From Orychophragmus violaceus (taxonomy: Eukaryota; Streptophyta; Magnoliopsida; Brassicales; Brassicaceae): DNA of 64,000 nt. The stretch covers positions 43,179,522-43,243,521 of the forward strand of contig CM058229.1 of NCBI GenBank assembly GCA_030180135.1. Reading direction: 5' to 3'. A model generated the notes under the pieces. It was not told where the DNA came from. It saw only the letters and a list, made by a program, of their open reading frames with translations, and searched no databases. Of the stretch, positions 31,193 to 44,108 are shown one piece after another; the first letter of the stretch is position 1, and the number at the start of each line of letters is the position of its first letter. A program made the translations under genes and the position numbers.

Positions 31193-32884
31193 CATTGGTT
31201 CTTAGGATTTCTTGTTTTAGATTCATGTTTAGGTTGTTTAATCTGTTTAGAAGTGTTTTGAATCAATTACTGATAAGAAAAACACTTAAGAAACTGATTT
31301 GAATCCTGAACAAACGTTTGAAATCGCAAAACCGAGCTATATGACTCGGGTTTTGCGATCGGCCGAGATGATGAACCGTTGGCCAAGCCGTTCGTATGGA
31401 TCGCGCGTTGGCCGGTTGCATCACTCGACCGTGAGGGGCAGGCGCAAACCGATCGCATGGCTCGGCCGAGATCGATCGCAAGGATCCAATCGGCCCGACC
31501 GCATGGATCGAAGCCACTCGCGTTCTGCCGAGAGCCGAGCATCGTCTCGATCGCGTCTCGGCCTGAATCGTCCCGCCACCGTCCCGAGCGTCCCGTGCGT
31601 AAGTCGAGATGAGCCGAGCATCGGCCGAGCATCGTCGCGAGAGAGATGGACCGATCTCGGATCGCGTCCGTTGATCGCGGCTGGCCGATGTCGCGTCTCG
31701 ATTGCGGCTAGGTCACGGCCTGAATGGGCCGGTTCGGTTCATTTGACGGTTCGGTCTAAAATTTTAATTAAAATTGATTCGTTCTGGTTTAATAAACAGA
31801 TTTTAATAATTTTATTAAATCTGGTTAAACCGGGATAAGAAATCCAATGTCGAAAGAAATATTGGATTTAGTGCCTAAACCAGGAATTTCTAATTTGATT
31901 TGGTTGGACCAAATAAATTGAGAAATTCCGGTTTAGTAAATAACCGGTTGACAATTGTGGTCATCGTAGTAATTAAAATTTGGTTAGACCAATTTTAATG
32001 AACCAGACCGGTTATGTCAAATAATTGGACAATTGGGTCATGTCTTGGACATGGACCAATTCTTGGGCCTCGGGCCAAGAAGTTAAAACAATTGGGCCAA
32101 TTATTTGAGTCTTTCTTCAGATCAATTTAAAATTTATTTTATAAAATATAAAGTCGATTTTAAATTAAAGTTTCCGAAATTTTGAAATTAGAAAGTTTCT
32201 TAAAATAGAAGTTTCTGAATTTGCGGGTTTTGGATTTTAAGAAATTTCTAAAGTTAGAAAGTTTCCGGTTTTAGAAAGTTTCCAATTTTAGAAAGTTTCC
32301 AAAAATAGTAGGTTTCCAAAAATAGAAAGTTTCCCGAAATAGTAATCTTCTATTTTGGGAATGAAATTTTAATAAACCTACGAACCTCAAATAATATCAA
32401 GCGTTGGATGTCTTGTCCAGGCTATGTCAGCTGTCGAAGCCCATTCAATTGTATTCATGGCCTTACAGTGTGAGGGTGTCTACTTTTGCGTGGATAAGAC
32501 GGTTTGTGATTCATAAATGTCATTGGGAGTCCCAGACATTAATGATTACATGACTGTATAGTCTGGTTTTCTTGACTAGGCCATCGGGAGTCCCGGGCCT
32601 TGAGACATCAGAGTGGATTGGGCCTCGGGCCCAGATTCACAACCAAGAGTTATATCACGGATATAATTAGCCGATATAGGGCTTACCGATATAAGCTAAG
32701 GTTGGGTGACGGCCAGTGGCCCACTTTAATCTTAGTTATATGTGGATCTTGGAATCATTATATTCTATTGAGGGTAACTGAAGTTATTGAATATAATGCG
32801 TGATTAATCATATTAAATTTTTAATACGAGATTAGTCATTTTGAACATAATAACTAATAACCTTTTTATTTATATATTTCAGAT
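31193..32884 (+). other. C2 long leader
   Basis: 1.7 kb before gag with the same plan as C1. A GATCG/CGATCGC-rich CpG block (31325-31730) has diverged strongly from C1, while 31800-32150 and 32400-32800 are close to C1. A GAAAGTTTCC array lies at 32165-32350. No supported gene. Confidence 0.8.
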
Positions 32885-35800
32885 ATGACTACTACAAGCA
32901 CACAAAACACATTCTCGATCCGGTCTGTTCTCGAGAAGGAGAAGCTGACTGGAACGAACTTCCTGACATGGTCAAGGAACTTGAGGCTGGTCCTCAAGCA
33001 GGAGAAGAAGGATTATGTCCTTCGTGATCCCCTCCCCGAGAGGCCTCTTGCCAATGCTGCCAGGACTCTGCACAATGCTTGGGAAAAGCATTCGTCAGAT
33101 GAAAATGATGTCTATTGCCTGATGTTGGTGACAATGACTCCTGAGCTGCAAAAACAGTTCGAAAGTGTATTGTCTCCCATCGAGATAATGGCAAGCCTGA
33201 AATCGCTTTTTCAGGAGCAGGCTAGGACTGAGAGGTTCCAGACAGTTAAGAACCTCTTGGACTGTAAGTTGGCTGCGAATGCGGCAGTGAGTCCTCATGT
33301 CTTGAAGATGATGGGTTATCTCGATCATCTTCAGAAACTCGACTGCCCAATCAGCCAGGAACTTGCCTGCGACATCATTCTGCAGTCTTTACCTGCAAGC
33401 TATGATCAGTTCATTCTGAACTTTAACATGCATGGCTTGAGTAAGACACTACCTGAGCTTCACGGAATGCTCAAGACTGCAGAGCCCAACTTGAGGAAAA
33501 CCGCCAAGGACCCCAATGTGCTTATGGTGCAGAAGGGCAAGGGGTTTAAGAAATCCTCTGCTAAGGATAAGGGAGCGGCCAAGGCTGTCCAAGTCGCGGA
33601 CAAGGACACGCCAAAGCCCAAGCCCAAGTCTAAGGCTGGGCCTACTGACATGTGCAGGTTCTGCAAAGAACTGGGGCATTGGAGAAGAGATTGTAAGAAA
33701 TTCCAGGAAGGTCTAAAGGAATTGAAGAAGAAGACTTTCGAGACTTCTTCATCAGGTATTTTTGTTATAGAAGTTAATACAACTACTTCTGATAATACCT
33801 CATGGGTCATGGATACTGGTTGTGGGGCTCATATTTGTACTAATATGCAGGCACTCAGCAACAGTAGAAGGCTGAAGCAAGGACAAGTGGAGCTACGAGT
33901 TGGGAATGGAGCGAAAGTTTCAGCACTAGCTGTAGGCACATACTTGTTGTCTTTACCTTCGGGATTGATTTTAGAACTGAATAATTGTTATTTTGTACCT
34001 GCTATAAGCAGAAATATTATTTCAATTTCTTTGTTGGATTTGGAAGGTTATGATTTTTCAGTTAAGAATAAATTATGTTCCTTCAATCGCAACAATTTGT
34101 TCTATGGTTCTGCCCCTCTTTCGAATGGGCTTTACATACTCGATCAATCCGCGCCAATATATAACATTAATACAAAACGGTTTAAACCTAATGAGGAAAA
34201 CCGAACGTTTCTATGGCATTGTCGTTTAGGGCACATCAGCGAGAAACGCATCAAGAGGCTCCATTCAAATGGACTTCTTGGCTCATTTGACTTTGAGTCA
34301 TGTGAGAAATGCGAATCATGCATGATGGGAAAAATGACACGGGCCCCCTTTAATAAACCTAACGAGAGGACCAGTGACTTATTGGGCCTGATACACACTG
34401 ATGTGTGTGGCCCAATGTCCACAAATGCAAGAGGAAACTATCAGTACTTCATTACCTTCACTGATGATTTCAGTAGGTATGGATATGTTTATTTAATGAA
34501 ACATAAGTCTGGATCTTTTGAGAAGTTCAGAGAATTCCAAAATGAAGTACAGAACCAACTTGGCAAAAGCATTAAGGCTCTTCGGTCCGACCGAGGAGGA
34601 GAATACTTAAGCCAAGAATTCAGTGATCATCTGAGAGAGTGTGGGATTGTATCCCAACTCACTCCTCCTGGAACACCTCAATGGAATGGTGTGTCTGAGA
34701 GGAGAAATCGGACCTTATTGGATATGGTTCGATCTATGATGAGTCACACAGACCTTCCAATATCCCTTTGGGGATATGCTCTGCTAACAGCAGTGTTCAC
34801 TCTAAATAGAGCGCCATCAAAAGCAGTAGCAAAGACACCATATGAATTATGGACTGGAGAAGCTCCAGTGCTGTCTTATCTCAGAATTTGGGGTTGTGAA
34901 GCCTATGTCAAGAGATTAATCTCAGACAAGCTTACACCAAAGTCTGATAAATGCTACTTCATTGGTTATCCGAAGGAAACCAAGGCTTATTACTTCTATC
35001 TACGTTCCGAGAACAAGATCTTTGTTGCCCGGGATTGTAACTTTCTTGAGAGGGAGTTTCTCTCTAAGAAAGACAGTGGGAGTAAGGTACTGCTTGAAGA
35101 AATTCAAGATGAACAGGATACTGCTCAACCTAATGAGGAAGAGCAGCAGGAGGACCTACAAGAAATTGTAGAGCCTGAACCTGTAGTACCTGAAGTTCGA
35201 AGATCCGGGAGGATCCGTCACGAACCCGAGAGATATCAAGGATTCCTCGTGACTAACTGTCATGATCTTTTGATCATTGATGGTGATGAACCATCGAACT
35301 TCAATCAAGCCATGATGGGCCCAGATTCCTCTAAGTGGCGTAAGGCCACTGATTCCGAAATGGATTCCATGTCGGTCAACCAAGTATTTTCGTTGGTTGA
35401 CTTGCCTGCTGGTGTAAAAGCCATCGAGTGCAAATGGATCTTCAAGAAGAAGATTGACGTGGATGGAAATGTCCAGATTTATAAAGCCAGGTTGGTGGCA
35501 AAAGGTTTCAGACAAGTTCACGGAGTGGATTACGATGAAACCTATTCACCAGTGGCTATGATGAAATCTATTCGGATTCTACTAGCAACTGCAGCTTTTC
35601 ATGATTATGAAATTTGGCAGATGGACGTGAAAACCGCCTTCCTGAATGGTATTCTGGAAGAGGATGTGTATATGACGCAACCTGACGGTTACATAGATCC
35701 AAAGAATGCTGGGAAAGTATGCAAGCTTCATAAATCCATTTATGGATTGAAGCAAGCATCGAGGAGCTGGAATCTTCGTTTTGATGAAGCGATCAAGCAA

Positions 35801-36851
35801 TTTGACTTCATTAGAAACGAAGAAGAACAATGCGTGTATAAGAAATCTAGTGGGAGCAAGATTGTATTTCTTATTCTGTATGTCGATGACATACTGCTTC
35901 TCGGAAACGACGTTCCAATGCTAAAGTCCGTAAAAGACTGGCTTGGAAGTTGTTTTTCCATGAAAGACATGGGTGAAGCCGCATACGTTCTTGGAATTAG
36001 GATCTATCGGGATAGACCTAAGAGGCTGGTAGGCTTGTGTCAAGACTCATACATTGACAAAGTCCTACAAAGATTCAGCATGAAAGATTCCAAGAAGGGC
36101 TTCACACCAATGGTGCATGGCACAACGCTAAGCAAGAAGCAGAACCCTACGTCGGCTGCTGAGCTTGAGCGCATGAAGAATATTCCTTATGCATCTGCAA
36201 TAGGATCTGTCATGTATGCCATGATCTGTACTCGCTTATGCATTGAGCATGACGAGTAGATACCAGTCAAATCCAGGTGAAAACCATTGGATTGCCGTAA
36301 AGAATATCTTGAAGTATCTAAGACATACTAAGGATAAGTTCTTGGTGTACGGTGGAAGTGATGTGCTTAAAGTCAGTGGATTCACGGACGCAAGTTTCCA
36401 GACAGACACAGATGATTTCCGGTCACAGTCCAGTTATATCTTTTGTCTGAATGGCGGTGCAGTAAGTTGGAGAAGCTCCAAGCAGGACACCGTTGCTGAT
36501 TCCACTACAGAAGCTGAATATATCGCCGCCTCAGAAGCAGCGAAGGAAGCTGTTTGGATACGAAAGTTCATTATGGAACTAGGTGTGATACCAAATGCGG
36601 CTGAGCCTATGGCACTGTTTTGTGACAACAATGGTGCTATAGCTCAGGCAAAGGAACCAAGATCACACCAGAAATCCAAGCATGTTCAAAGAAGATTTCA
36701 CTTGATACGTGACATCGTTAATAGAAAGGAAGTCAAGATCAGCCGAGTCCCGACAGATGATAATGTCGCTGATCCGTTGACAAAGCCACTCCCAAGGCCT
36801 AAGCTCGAGTTCCTGACTGAAGCTGTAGGCATTAGAAACATTGAAATGTAA
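32885..36851 (+). pseudogene. C2 Gag-Pol polyprotein with an 11-bp deletion
   Basis: One frame from the ATG at 32885 for 1124 residues, then a frame change, with the last 202 residues in the frame ending at 36851. Order: Gag (FSIRSVLEKEKL, about residues 1-250), one CCHC knuckle (CRFCKELGHWRRDC, about 257-270), protease (WVMDTGCGAH, about 309-318), integrase (WHCRLGH and CEKCESC zinc region, then Asp in HTDVCGP, Asp in RSDRGGEY, Glu in VSERRNR), RT (YVDDILLLGND, about 1000) and RNase H (FTDASFQTD, TEAEYIAASEAA, DNNGAIA). Eleven bases present in element A are missing between 36234 and 36235, between RT and RNase H. Gag, protease, integrase and the RT core remain translatable. Confidence 0.93.
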
Positions 36852-37707
36852 TCTAAATTTGAGTGGGAGTTTTTGTGAGCTTTATTTTAGTTATTTGATA
36901 TGTTCTTGTAAAACATTATTTTATGTTTAATGAAATTATTATTTCAAGATTATTTTAACTGTGATGAAATAATCGTTCCAAAATGATATGAAGCATTTTA
37001 TAGGTCATCGAAGTAAGTGACTTGATCTTGAGTCATCAAAGTCATTTAGCTTGATCATGAGACCCTATATTTGATAAATGTTTTATATCATCCTGTCCCT
37101 AGTCGAAGGTTGTTGAAACTGGAACACCAACAACCGTGTGAGACTGGATTGGTACGTGACTTATGACAAAGTCTCAGTGTGTCATAGATGCGCGGCATCA
37201 AAGTCAGTACATAGGTGCATGTTGGGAACATACGACCGGACAAGACCCGCTTATAAGAACTCTTCAGGATATTTATATCTGTGTCATAAGAGATTCTTAC
37301 TACGACTATAGAGTATAGTCCTTAGACCTGAGTTCACATGCATGTGATTGCACATGGACTGGTGTACTTTGATCATTGTCTAACGCTATCGTTCTGCGAT
37401 AGCTATAAGGACCTTGTTTGGGTACATCATGAAATGAGTAGTTTACAGTGATGGAACAAGATGGGATTTGTCCCTCCAATATAAATGGAGTGAATATCTC
37501 TAGGCCAATCGGAGATTTGAATACTGGAAAACGCATGGCCATGCTCAAACGGACTTTCCCGAGTCGTTTGGATTGTCAGTATCAAATCAGAGTCCGATGA
37601 ACAAGATTAGGCTTTATAAGGATGACACTAATCTTGCCTTATGACTAATCGAGATATTGAGACAAAAGGATTATGAATACAGAGAGATTCCAGTACAAGT
37701 GGGAGAT
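36852..37707 (+). other. C2 3' non-coding region and polypurine tract
   Basis: 856 bp collinear with 16414-17266 of C1, ending in AAGTGGGAGA before the LTR. No convincing ORF. Confidence 0.82.
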
Positions 37708-38344
37708 TGTTGGAATTGTGTCCAGTAATCTCGGTACTGTCTCTAGAAAGTAAGAGTATGTCAATGATCAGACATAAGTCATATAATACTGGGGGTCATG
37801 ATGGCTTGCTAGAGTCCGCTCATGATCTATAAGTCTTGGACTTATTGCCTTTATTATATGATCCCATATGGGTCACACGCCTAAGCTAACAGGAAAATGT
37901 GTTGGAACGGCTTAGCAGAAGTACGACAAAAGTGCCAGGCATTTGTCGTACTAAGAGAGAAAGATTAATGGGTCTGATTAAATGGGATTTAATCAGATTG
38001 GTGTTTTGGGCCCATAAGCCCAAAAGGGAAAGAGAAGGCTTTTAATAAACAAAAGCCAAATCTCTTTCTCCGAACCCCAAACCCTGGCCGCGATTTTCCT
38101 CTCCTCTCTGCGCCTCCCATCAGCTCGGTCTAGCAGCCGTTTTCTGTGATCGCGTGTGTGAACCTTTGGAGGATTCATCCCTCGGTGTATCTCTCTGATC
38201 TCTGACCTGTTCTATTCCTTCCGCTGCAACAAACAGGTAAAAGGTGAGATCATCTAATGTTTCTATACAAGAGAACCTAGATCTGTATGTTTAGGTTGAT
38301 ATGAATCTGTGAATTACATCAGGATCAACTAAACAGTTCCTACA
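37708..38344 (+). repeat. C2 3' LTR
   Basis: 637 bp, seemingly identical to the 5' LTR, followed by GATCG. Confidence 0.95.
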
Positions 38345-39422
38345 GATCGAACCAGAGTGTTGAGGCGAGACCTGCTTCTTCCGGGTCCTCCGGGTCTTTC
38401 AACTGGCGCTTCAGGCACCAGAAGGAATGTCCGATTGCGGATGACCCGAAGGGTGTGGCCTATCTGCTGAGGCATTTTAAGCCCGCAGGTGTTCAGCTCC
38501 CGGCTGTCGGGGATATGGCTCTCGGTGACATTTATACCGAGATGATGACGGCTTCTGGGAAGGTAACGATTTCCTTCCTTCGCTTTTTGATATGTTTTAT
38601 GCTTAATTCTCGTTTTTCTCGTAGGCCTTGGAGGCTGCGAACAAGTTTGCGGCTAGGGCCGAGCGAGAGCTGCGGGAGATACTGCAGGCGAGTGAGCTCG
38701 ATACCGTTGAGAAGACGGTTAGGGACCTGAGAACGCAGTTGCAGGGGGCCTTGGCTCGAGAGGAGGATCTACGGAAAAAGGCGGGCGACCTGGATGCGCA
38801 GTTGTAGGGTGCCTTGGCTCAGGTTTCGGTCGCGGAGGAGGCGAGTTGAACCGCTATTGAGGCAGGTCGGGTTGCGGATGTGCGGGCTGCGCAATGTCAG
38901 GGCGATCTGGACAAGGCTCTCGCCGACCGAGAGTTTGACGTCAAGGTGGCGGCCCATGAGGCGAGGAAGGGGCTGAACGGTGAATACCTCAGGATCCTCG
39001 AGGGAATCGCGGCGAAGGAGAGCCAAAGGAAAGTCGCCGTAAGCGCCGAGATGAGGCTTCAGGAGGCTTTGGCCAATATCGCGTTTATCGCCGAGTTCGC
39101 TTCTGGCGAACTTGATCTGACCAAGGAGGTGATGGACTTAGCCGAGAAGAAAAGTTTGGACACGGAGGAGATGAATGCCGCAGCGGTGTCGGACTTCAGT
39201 ATCAGCAAACTTAATTTGCCGGTGATGTCGGACGATTCCGTGATCTTGGCGCGCCCTTTAAACCAGGCGGCCGCTCGTCTTGATCAGTATGGATCGAACC
39301 TTCCGACCGGAGTTAGCTCGCGAGTTAGTGACGAGGTCGAGGGCCGACTTGAGGAGGACAGGGCGATTGATGATCATATGGAGGATCAAGACGAAGCTTC
39401 CTCTCCTTCCAAGCAGTTCTAG

Positions 39423-40645
39423 TCCTCTTTTTTTTTATTCGTTGCTGCCCAAGGGGGATTTTAATTTGTCTCCATACTTTTGTTACCCAAGGGGGCTTTT
39501 CTTTTTGTTTCTGGTGTTGCCCTTAGTGGGCTTTCGTTCGAACTTGAGGACATCGTGTCCTCTCTCTCTTTTTTTTATGAATTGCTTTCAAATCTTGCAT
39601 GCCTTAGCATAGATTTTACTGTTTAGCGCTTTAGCATACCGTTTGGCTGTTATGGCGACTTGAACCTCCTCGGAGGGGTCGACAAATAACTTGTCTCGAA
39701 TTGCCTTAGGGAGTTCTTTACGAACTTGTAAGTCGATTGTACGTGAGGTACCACTCTTTCGTAGAGTAAGATTCGAGCTTATAGCTGGATCCTTTCGAAA
39801 TTGCTGAATATAAGGAATACTAAGTATATAGGAATGAATCGAAGTAGACTTACAAAGGTTGTTTGCTTGAGTGACTGTCTCGACTTCGTTGTCTTTTGCT
39901 TGGAGGGAGGGGGTAGCCCCCCCAATCCTTTTAATCCGTATAAGGTTTAGAAGGATTATAGGTTTTGGAAGGATCGCTCTGGATCTCTTTCTTTGGGACG
40001 ATCATTTCAGTTCGTTCGAATTGGGAGGACCGTTTTGGGTCGCTTGTTTCGGGACGATCATTTCAGCTCGTTCGAATTGGGAGGACCGTTTTGGGTCGCT
40101 TGTTTTGGGACGATCATTTCAGCTCGTTCGATTTGGAAGGACCATTTTAGGTCACTTTGTTTGAAGGGATAATTTCATATCACTTGGTTTTGGGGGAGGC
40201 CGTTCGAGGTCTCTCGGAAGGGATAATTTCATATCGCTTTTTGTGGAGGGATAATTTCATATCGCTTTTTTTGAGAGATAATTTCATATCACTTGATTTT
40301 TGAAGAGATAATTTCATATCGCTTGGAAGGGATAATTTCATATCTCTTGTTTACGGAGGGATAATTTCATATCACTTTAGCTTTTGAAGAAATAATTTCA
40401 TATCTCTTTTTGAGGATGTTATGGTGAGATATTTCGCAATGGCTCTAACTTTTACGACGGAAAGAGGCATTGGATTAAGAGACTTATTTTGATTTCACAA
40501 AGATAAGCTAGTATGACTTCGTCAGAAGTTGTTGAGCTCGGTAAGAGCTTTGTGTTTGGGGGGTGGCTGCGCTCGAAGTCGAGCTGCCTACGTACCCTTT
40601 TAAGGGAATCAAGCCACTTCGTAGTTCGATTATATTGTCGTACTC
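39423..40645. repeat. G0 tandem-repeat region between antisense gene and pol
   Basis: Counterpart of 20825-21963. Near 39445-39535 are three GCCCAAGGGGGC-type units. At 39990-40160 are three copies of a unit of about 54 bp starting GGGACGATCATTTCAG, then about nine GGATAATTTCATATC units to 40410. The GCTCGA-AG-TCGAGC inverted repeat near 40570-40585 is conserved. Unit numbers differ from G1, so the array evolves by copy-number change. Confidence 0.85.
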
Positions 40646-43600
40646 CTAGTGGAAGTACTTTTTGAGGTTGATGATGTTCCAAGGTCGTAGTTCAGGTTTC
40701 TGGGTTTCCACCGACTTGAGTCGGTAGACCCCGTCCTTTACAACGTCGGTGACCTGGTAAGGACCTTCCCACTTTTCTCCTAACTTCCCAGCGTGTTCTT
40801 CCTTTTTATGGTCAAACACTTTCCGTAAGACGAGCTCTCCTACTTGAAACCTTCGAGTTTTGATCTTGGAATCGTAGTAACGAGCTGCGGCCTGTTGGTT
40901 GTTCTGGATTTGAGCTAGTGCGAGGTTCCTCCTTTCGTCGATGAGATCGAGCACGTCAGTTATCATCTTGTTATTGAGTTCCTCTTGTCGTGGGCATTCT
41001 TCTTTGCGGATGCTTGACACAAGGATTTTGGCTGGTACTACCGCCTCGATCCCGTAGGCCAGCGAGAAGGGAGTCTCGCCGGTGGATTTGCGGGGGGTAG
41101 TCCGGTAGTCCCAGAGTACGGCTGGGAGCTCGTCGCTCCAGCTCGTTTTGCACTCATTGAGTCTTTTCTTGAGGCTATTCATGATTGCCTTGTTAGCCGC
41201 TTCCGCCATCCCATTCCCTTGGGGATAGCGTGGCGTTGAGTAAGTCAGCTTTATGTTCCACGTTCTGCAGAACTCCTTGAAGGCGTTTGATATGAAATGG
41301 GAACCATTATCAGTGACGATCTCGTGGGGTAGTCCGTGCCTGCAAACGATGTTTCGCCAGACTAACTCCTTAACGTGAACGTCTTTTACCTTTTGGTATG
41401 ACTCGGCTTCAATCCATTTGGTGAAGTAGTCTGTCATTACCAATAAGTGTGTGGCTTTCTTTTTGTCGGATGCGACTAGGGGCCCCACGATGTCCATTTC
41501 CCATCGCATGAACGGGTATGGCGATGAGATAGAGGAGAGTTTCTCTGATGCTTGGTGGATAATCGGGGCGTGCTTTTGGCACTTGTCGCATTTGTTGGAG
41601 AAGGACTCGCATTCGGTGGCCATTGTTGGCCAGAAATAGCCTTGCCTTTTGATTCGTACGGCCAGGGCTCGTCCTCCAGAATGGCTTCCGCAGGATCCGT
41701 CGTGGGCCTGTGTGATCACGGCTAGGGCTTGCCTTTTGTTGAGGCATTTGAGGTAAGGTCCGGAGAGACTCCTTTTAAAGAGCTTTCCTTGTGTGACGCA
41801 GTACCTTGCACTTTGTACTTTGAGTTTTCGTGCCTCCCATTTGTCATCCGGAACTTCGCCATTTGTAATGTATCGAATGATCGGAGTTCTCCAATCTTCG
41901 TCATTGTCGTTCTCGGATCCTTGACTGGTGGATGCGGCTTGGATTGGTTCGTCGGGGACGTTCGCGACGTACACGGCATTCCTCGGGTCAGGATCATCAT
42001 CAATTTCGATGATGTCGCGACTGGTGTTGCCGAGACATTTTTTGTGCTCGACATCGTCCTTTATGGCAGGCTCGTCCTCTTTCAAGGACAGAGCCTTTAG
42101 GGCTATGTCGATGCTTGGTTTTTCGATCCCCTCGACCGGTATGATCCTTTTAAGGTTAGGATCTGATGTCGATGCTAATGCGGCTAGGGCATCGGCTGCG
42201 GTGTTTTCCCCCCGTGGGATCCGCGTTAGATCAAAGAATTCGATCTGTTCAGTGAGTGTATGGACTACCTGTAGGTATGCTTCCATGCCCTCGTCCTTGG
42301 ACTCGTAGTCGCCGTGATATTGGCTCGTGACCAATTGGGAGTCGCTGAACGCGTCTACTTCTCGGGCTCCTATTGCTATTGCTAGTCTGAGCCCGGCTAT
42401 TAACGCTTCATATTCTGCTTCGTTATTTGATGCGGCGAAGCCCAGTCTGAAAGACTGTTCCAATACTTCGCCGGTGGGGGAGACCAGTTTTACTCCGACT
42501 CCAGATCCTTGCCTTGAGGAAGCTCCATCAACGTAGATTTTCCATTTTTTGGCGGAGGTCGGGTCAAGTTCGACGGTTGGTGGGAGCTCGATTATAAAAT
42601 CTGCAAGTACTTGCGCTTTTAGGAATGTCCGAGCTTTATATTCTATGTCATACTCGCTAAGTTCGATAGCCCATTTGACCAGTCGACCGGACTGGCTTGG
42701 ACTGTGAAGGATGGTTCTCAGTGGCTGAGAGGTCATTACTATGATCGAGTGCGATTGAAAGTATGGTCGGAGTTTCCGAGCCGATGTCACTAGCGCTAGG
42801 GCGAGTTTTTCCATGGCGGGGTATCTGGTTTCAGCGTCGATTAAGGTCTTACTGATGTAATACACCAGCCGTTGTTCGTTCCGTTCTTCGCGAACCGGGA
42901 CTCCACTTACCGCTGCCGTCGAGACAGCTAGGTAGAGGTAGAGGGGTTCCCCTTCTACTGGTTTCGCCAGTATGGGTGGTTCGCTTAGGTAAGCTTTGAG
43001 CTGAGTGAACGCTTCTTCGCACTTTTCGTCCCAGAGGAACTTTTTGTTCGCTTTGAGCAAGTGATAGAAGGGCAGACATTTATCAGTCGACCTCGAGATA
43101 AAACGGTTCAGAGCAGCTATTTTGCCAGTCAGGCGCTGGACTTCTCGCGTGGTTCTGGGAGATTTCATCTCTATGAATGTTGCGATCTGTTTGGGTCGCT
43201 TCGATCCCTCTTTCGGTTACTAGGTAACCTAGGAATTCTCCTGAGGGCCCGAAGGTACACTTTGCTGGGTTGAGTTTCATCCCGTATTTATTGAGAATGA
43301 CAAAGAATTATTTCAGTTGTGGGATGTGATCCTCATACCTGGAAGATTTGACCAGCATATCGTCGATGTAGACTTCCATAGTTTTGCCTAGGAGTCCTGA
43401 AAACATCTTGTTGACGAGATAAGTCGCTCCTGCGTTTTTTAGTCCGAAGGGCATGACTTTGTAGCAGTATGTGCCTCGATCAGTTATGAACGAAGTCTTT
43501 TCTTGGTCCTCGGGGTTCATTAATATTTGATTGTACCCCGAGAAAGCGTCCATGAAGGATAGCAGCTGGTGTCCGGCGGTGGCTTCGACCAGCCGGTCGA

Positions 43601-44075
43601 TGTGTGGGAGTGGGAAGCTGTCCTTCGGACATGCTTTGTTGAGATCCGTGAAATCTACACAGACTCTCCACTTCCCGTTCTTCTTCTTAACCACTACAGG
43701 GTTCGCAAGCCAGTCGAGGTATTTGACCTCTCTGATCGATCCGATTTTTAATAATCGGTCGACCTCATCATTGACGGCTTGGGCTCGTTCTGGACCTAGT
43801 TTTTGACGTTTCTGTCTTACCGGTTTGTAGGTTGGGTCGACATTCAGCTCGTGGCTGGTAACGTCGATGTTGATCCCTCTCATGTCTGCTGAAGACCAGG
43901 CAAAGGAGTCGACGTTTTGTTTGAGGAAAGAGACTAGTTCGTTTTTTACTGGCTCTGATAGGTCGATTCCAATGCCAACGAGTCTTTCGGGATGAGCCTC
44001 GTCTATGAAAACTTGGGTCGCGAGGTCTTTTGGAGGTCTTATTTGACTCGGGTCATTCGACCTTTTGGTCTGCAT
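40646..44075 (-). pseudogene. G0 Pol, several lesions
   Basis: Homologous to the G1 Pol throughout. The RT N-terminal part is open from 44075 to 43308, with FMDAFSGYNQI and YIDD intact and a 6-bp deletion near 43422 that removes two residues after GATY. A stop lies at 43308-43310, and two small indels near 43248 and 43193 change frame. From 43168 to 40646 an 840-residue frame carries the end of RT, both RNase H domains and integrase (H-H-C-C, MDIVGP, VTDNGSHF, GNGMAEAANKA) to the normal C-terminus. The intact 840-residue segment shows how little decay there has been outside the RT thumb region. Confidence 0.9.
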
Positions 44076-44096
44076 GGTGGCGAGCTCGTCTTCTTT

Positions 44097-44108
44097 CTGT
44101 AATTGCTA
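44097..44108 (-). promoter_or_regulatory. G0 candidate stop-codon readthrough site
   Basis: Same UAG CAA UUA CAG as in G1, again in frame between gag-protease and pol, 11 codons before the first pol ATG. Flanking bases differ slightly between the copies (GAAGAC here, GAGGAC in G1), whereas the core does not. Confidence 0.75.

Larger units (their letters stand above)
30543..38344 (+). mobile_element. C2: nearly intact copia element
   Basis: 7802 bp, TSD GATCG, 637-bp LTRs with no differences that I could see, so a very recent insertion. It holds a gag-pol gene disrupted only by an 11-bp deletion. It lies in exon 3 of the G0 antisense gene. Confidence 0.95.
29135..39422 (+). pseudogene. G0 antisense gene, decayed and split by C2
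   Basis: Same four-exon plan as the G1 copy: 29135-29703, 29779-30021, 30109-30542 continuing at 38350-38562, and 38625-39422. Splice sites are canonical here, including the exon 2 acceptor (GCAG at 29775-29778) that is mutated in G1. Defects are one extra T in a T run near 29358, a stop near 30393 (SAGQ-stop), a stop near 38805 in the coiled coil (CAG to TAG type), and the 7.8-kb C2 insertion in exon 3. The long coiled coil is still legible at 38880-39380. The product would be the same unknown Tat-element protein. Confidence 0.75.

Noticed and set aside
31263..31838. ORFs in the matching C2 leader block, up to 179 residues
   Set aside because: Same compositional effect; the sequences do not align with those from C1.
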